Assembly (NCBI GenBank): GCA_963576565.1
Contig: OY755044.1
Coordinates: forward strand, 52,025,847-52,089,846
Origin: Aspidapion aeneum
Lineage: Eukaryota; Arthropoda; Insecta; Coleoptera; Brentidae
Direction of reading: 5' to 3'
DNA: 64,000 nt
Of this stretch, positions 60,715 to 64,000 are shown in pieces. A model generated the notes under the pieces. The model saw only the letters and a list, made by a program, of their open reading frames with translations. It searched no databases and was not told the origin of the DNA. A program made the position numbers and the translations under genes. The first letter of the stretch is position 1, and every line of letters begins with the position of its first letter.

Positions 60715-63700
60715 CTGGGGACGACCATGATAAGGGGCCCAAATAATTTTATGGCTACATTTTGTAGCTAATTTGTTGCTAATTTGTTACGTTGAAAATA
60801 ATTTTGTAGCTCCAGCCGTTTCCGAGAAATCGTGGGCCTCCTAGGTTAACGGTTAATCTGAGGGGCCACCTCATATCTCCGGTTCCACTTATCGTACGAC
60901 CTTCAAACGAACACCTAATTTTATAGCTCGAAGAGTCGTAATAAAAAGAAACAAATTCTAACTTGCGCTAGAAATTTTATGTTTACAAAAACCTTTTAAT
61001 TGATTTATTACGTGACCTATTGCTCATAGATCTCAAAACAAGCTAACAGACTTAAAACAGACATGCTGAATTTTGTTACGCCGGTTTAAACTCGCTAGGA
61101 TTTCGTTTTACCATTTTTTATATTTTTATGTAAATGGGTATACAATAAATTTATTAAATGATTTTAATTGTTTATTTACCATGGGGGCAAACATTATAGT
61201 ACCGCTAATTAGAGAACAATCTGTACTTTACACCTGCGTACGCAAAAATATTTTAGCCCTAGCCGTTTACGAAAAATCGTAATTTAAAATAATTTTCTAA
61301 AAAATCAAAAGTTTTATAAAATTCGATTTAAATTGTTAACTTACTAGGAGGCCCAAACATTTTTGGTACTGCTGAATAGAAAATACTTTGCGCTTTTAAT
61401 CGATGTCTGCAAACATTTTGTAGCTCTAGCCGTTTACAAAAAATCGTAATTTGAAAATAATTTTCTGGAAAGTCAACAGTTTTATATAATTATATTTAAT
61501 TTCTTAATTTACCAGGGGGCCCAAACATTTTTGGTACTGCCGAATAGAGCGGTTTACGAAAAATCGTTATTTGAAAATAATTTTCTAGAAAGTCATCAGT
61601 TTTATATATTTAGATTTAATTTCTTAATTTACCAGGGGGCCCAAACATTTTTAGTACTGCTAAATCGAGAATACTTTGCGCTTTTAATCGATGCATGCAA
61701 ACATTTTGTAGCTTGAGCCGTTTACGAAAAATCGTTATTCAAATATAACATCCAGAAATTCAAAAGTTTTATATAATTAGATTTCATTTCTTAATTTACG
61801 AGGGGGCCCAAACATTTTTAGTACTGCTAAATAGAGAATACTTTTCGCTTTCAATCGATGTACGCAAAGATTTTGTAGCTCTAGCTGTTAACAAAAAATC
61901 GTAATTTGAAAATAATTTTTCGGAAATTCAAAACTTTTATATGATTAGATTTAATTTCTTGATTTACCAGGGGGCCCAAACATTTTTGATACTGCTAAAT
62001 AGAGATAACTTTGGGCTTTTAATCAATGTACGCAAACATTTTGTAGCTCTAGCCGTTTATGAAAAATCGTAATTTGAAAATAATTTTTTGGAAAGTCAAC
62101 ACAACATGGTATTTTTGTTTCAGTACTTTAGGGATGAAATTACAAAAGCGCCGACAGCGCTCGCCTTCGATTAAGCCTCGACCGAAGCCGAAGTCGGACG
62201 GTAAAATACGAACAGAAGCAACGTAAGATGGGCCACCGAACTAATAAAATTGAATAGAATGGTCTTATACGTTTAAACTAGAATTATAATATACAAATTA
62301 CGATTTTTGTAAACGGCTAAAGTTGCTAAATGTTTGCATACATGGATTAAAAGCCCAAAGTATTCTCCATTCAGCAGTATCAAAAATGTTTGGGCCCCCT
62401 GATAAATTAACAATTTAAATATAATTATATAAAGCTTTTGACTTTCCAGAAAATTATATTCAAATTACGATTTTTCGTAAACGGCTAGAGCTACAAAATG
62501 TTTGCGGACATCGATTGAAAGCGCAAATTATTCTCCATTCAACAGTTCTAAAAATGTTTGGGCCCCCTAGTAAAATAAGAAATCAAATCTATTTATATAA
62601 AACTTTAGAATTTCTGGAAAATTATTAACAAATTACGATTTTTCGTAAACGGCTAGAGCTACAAAATGTTTGCGTACATCGATTGAAAGCGCAAAGTGTT
62701 CTCTATTCTGCAGTACTAAGAGTATTTGGGCCCCTGGTAAATTAAAAAATTAAATCTAATTATATTAAACTTTTGACTTTCCGAAAAATTGAATTCAAAT
62801 AACGATTTTTCGAAAACGGCTAGAGCTACAAAATGTATCCATACATCGATTGAAAGCCCAAAGTATTCTCTATTTAAAAGTGTCAAAAAGTTTGGGCCCC
62901 CTAATAAATTACGAAATTAAATATAATTATATATAACTTTTGAATTTCCGGAAAGTTATATTTGAATAACGATTTTTCGTAAACGGCTCGAGCTGCAAAA
63001 TGTTTGCGTGCATTGATTCAAAGCGCAAAGTATTCTCTATTCAGCAGTACTAAAAATGTTTGGGCCCCCTGGTAACTTAAGAAATTAAATCTAATTATAC
63101 AAAAGTTTTAAATTTCCAAAAAATTATTTTTAAATTACAATTTTTCGTAAACGGCTAGAGCTACAAAATGTTTGCGTACATCGATTGAAAGCGCAAAGTA
63201 TTCTCTATTCTGCACTACTAAAAATGTTTGCATCCCCTGGTAAATTAAGAAATTAAATCTAATTATATAAAACTTTTGAATTTCCGGAAAGTTATATTTG
63301 AATAACGATTTTTCGTCAACGGCTCGAGCTACAAAATGTTTGCGTACACTCATTCAAAGCGCAAAGTATTCTCTATTCAGCAGTACTAAAAATGTTTCGG
63401 TCCTCTGGTAAATTAAGAAATTAAATCTAATTATATTAACCTTTTGACTTTCCGAAAAATTGAATTCCAATAACGATTTTTCGAAAACAGCTAGAGCTAC
63501 AAAATGTTTGCGTACATCGATTGAAAGCGCAAACTATTCTCTATTCAGCAGTACCAAAAATGTTTGGCCACCTGGTAAGTTAACAATTTAAATCGAATTT
63601 TATAAAACTTTTGACTTTCCAGAAAATTATTTTTAAATTACGATTTTTCGTAAACGGCTAGAGCTAACATATTTTTGCGTACGCAGGTGTAAAGTACAGA

Positions 63701-64000
63701 TTGTCCTCTAATTAGCGGTACTAAAATGTTTGCCTTTATGGTAAATAAAAAATTATAATCAATTAATAAATTTATTGTATACCCATTTACATAAAAATAA
63801 AAAAAATGGTAAAACCAAATCCTAGCGAGTCTAAACCAGCGTAACAAAATTCAGCATGTCTGTTTTAAGTCTGTTAGCTTGTTTTGAGATTTCTGTGAGC
63901 AACAGATCACGTAATAAATCAATTAAAAGGTTTTTGTAAATATAAAATTTCTAGCGCAAGTTAGAATTTTTTTCTTTTTACTGCGACATAGAGCTCTTCG
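60715..64000. mobile_element. Foldback-like element: inverted arrays of ~167-bp units
   Basis: The left arm (to about 62100) and right arm (from about 62275 to the window edge and beyond) are inverted copies. Each has an outer unique part (TGCTGAATTTTGTTACGC and TTTATGTAAATGGGTATACA at 61065-61145, mirrored at 63775-63860) and inner tandem units of ~167 bp. A unit contains GGGGGCCCAAACATTTTTGG, TACTGC, AATCGATGTACGCAAACATT, TTGTAGCTCTAGCCGTTTAC and GAAAAATCGTAATTTG. About five or six units lie on the left and eight on the right, with a ~170-bp unique centre (62105-62275). There are no coding regions. The pattern is that of Drosophila Foldback elements. Confidence 0.85.

Noticed and set aside
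63135..63847. Small minus-strand frames with similar sequences
   Set aside because: They are translations of the ~167-bp satellite units; the similarity between them reflects the repeat.
1..64000. An undescribed multi-gene system
   Set aside because: All recognisable coding sequence belongs to known transposon classes, and I found no cluster of co-oriented unknown genes. The unusual material is structural (nesting, foldback arrays, long LTR cargo).

Overview
The window looks like heterochromatin-like intergenic DNA from an arthropod, most likely an insect. It is strongly AT-rich. It carries BEL/Pao, Ty3/gypsy, RTE, Jockey and Penelope elements together with many TIR elements and (TA)n or (GT)n microsatellites. 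Beetle or another large insect genome is a guess. I found no host protein-coding gene with a recognisable exon structure, no rRNA and no intact tRNA. Nearly everything that can be named is a transposable element or a repeat.

Layout, left half. 1-1506 is the 3' end of a BEL/Pao retrotransposon (+). 1510-3320 is a minisatellite split by a LINE 3' end, which is itself split by a TTAA-flanked MITE. 3370-7400 holds dispersed repeats. 7400-13600 holds two copies of a repeat with an internal ~135-140 bp satellite; the first is split by an RTE LINE (7929-10702, minus) with a 12-bp target duplication. 14940-16736 is a 5'-truncated LINE (+). 17625-18369 is a TIR element with an 8-bp target duplication and decamer arrays. 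18682-25848 is a complete BEL/Pao element (minus) with two 480-bp LTRs.

Middle. 25849-31830 holds hairpin and foldback elements, including a ~1 kb palindrome at 26751-27755. 31830-33280 is a Penelope-like fragment (minus) next to a tRNA-Val-like sequence. 34091-36968 has pogo/Tigger-like ends around a foldback element with GGCGCC minisatellite arms, which contains a second copy of the decamer-array element.

Right half. 37213-60078 is one degenerate Ty3/gypsy insertion (minus, 4-bp duplication ATAT). Its 3' LTR is split by a TIR element (37443-54420) flanked by the 9-bp direct duplication GGGTCTGCC. That element contains a young Ty3/gypsy with unusually long 2.07-kb LTRs and open gag and pol (38800-49646, +) and a Jockey LINE (about 49651-53320, minus). 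From 60715 to the right edge lies a large inverted repeat whose arms are arrays of ~167-bp units, like Foldback elements.

The elements do not form a pathway. The biology here is layered transposition, and target duplications allow several insertions to be ordered. The two most recently active families appear to be BEL/Pao (LTRs almost identical; two near-identical copies in one window) and the long-LTR gypsy (about nine differences in 2 kb of LTR, counted by eye).
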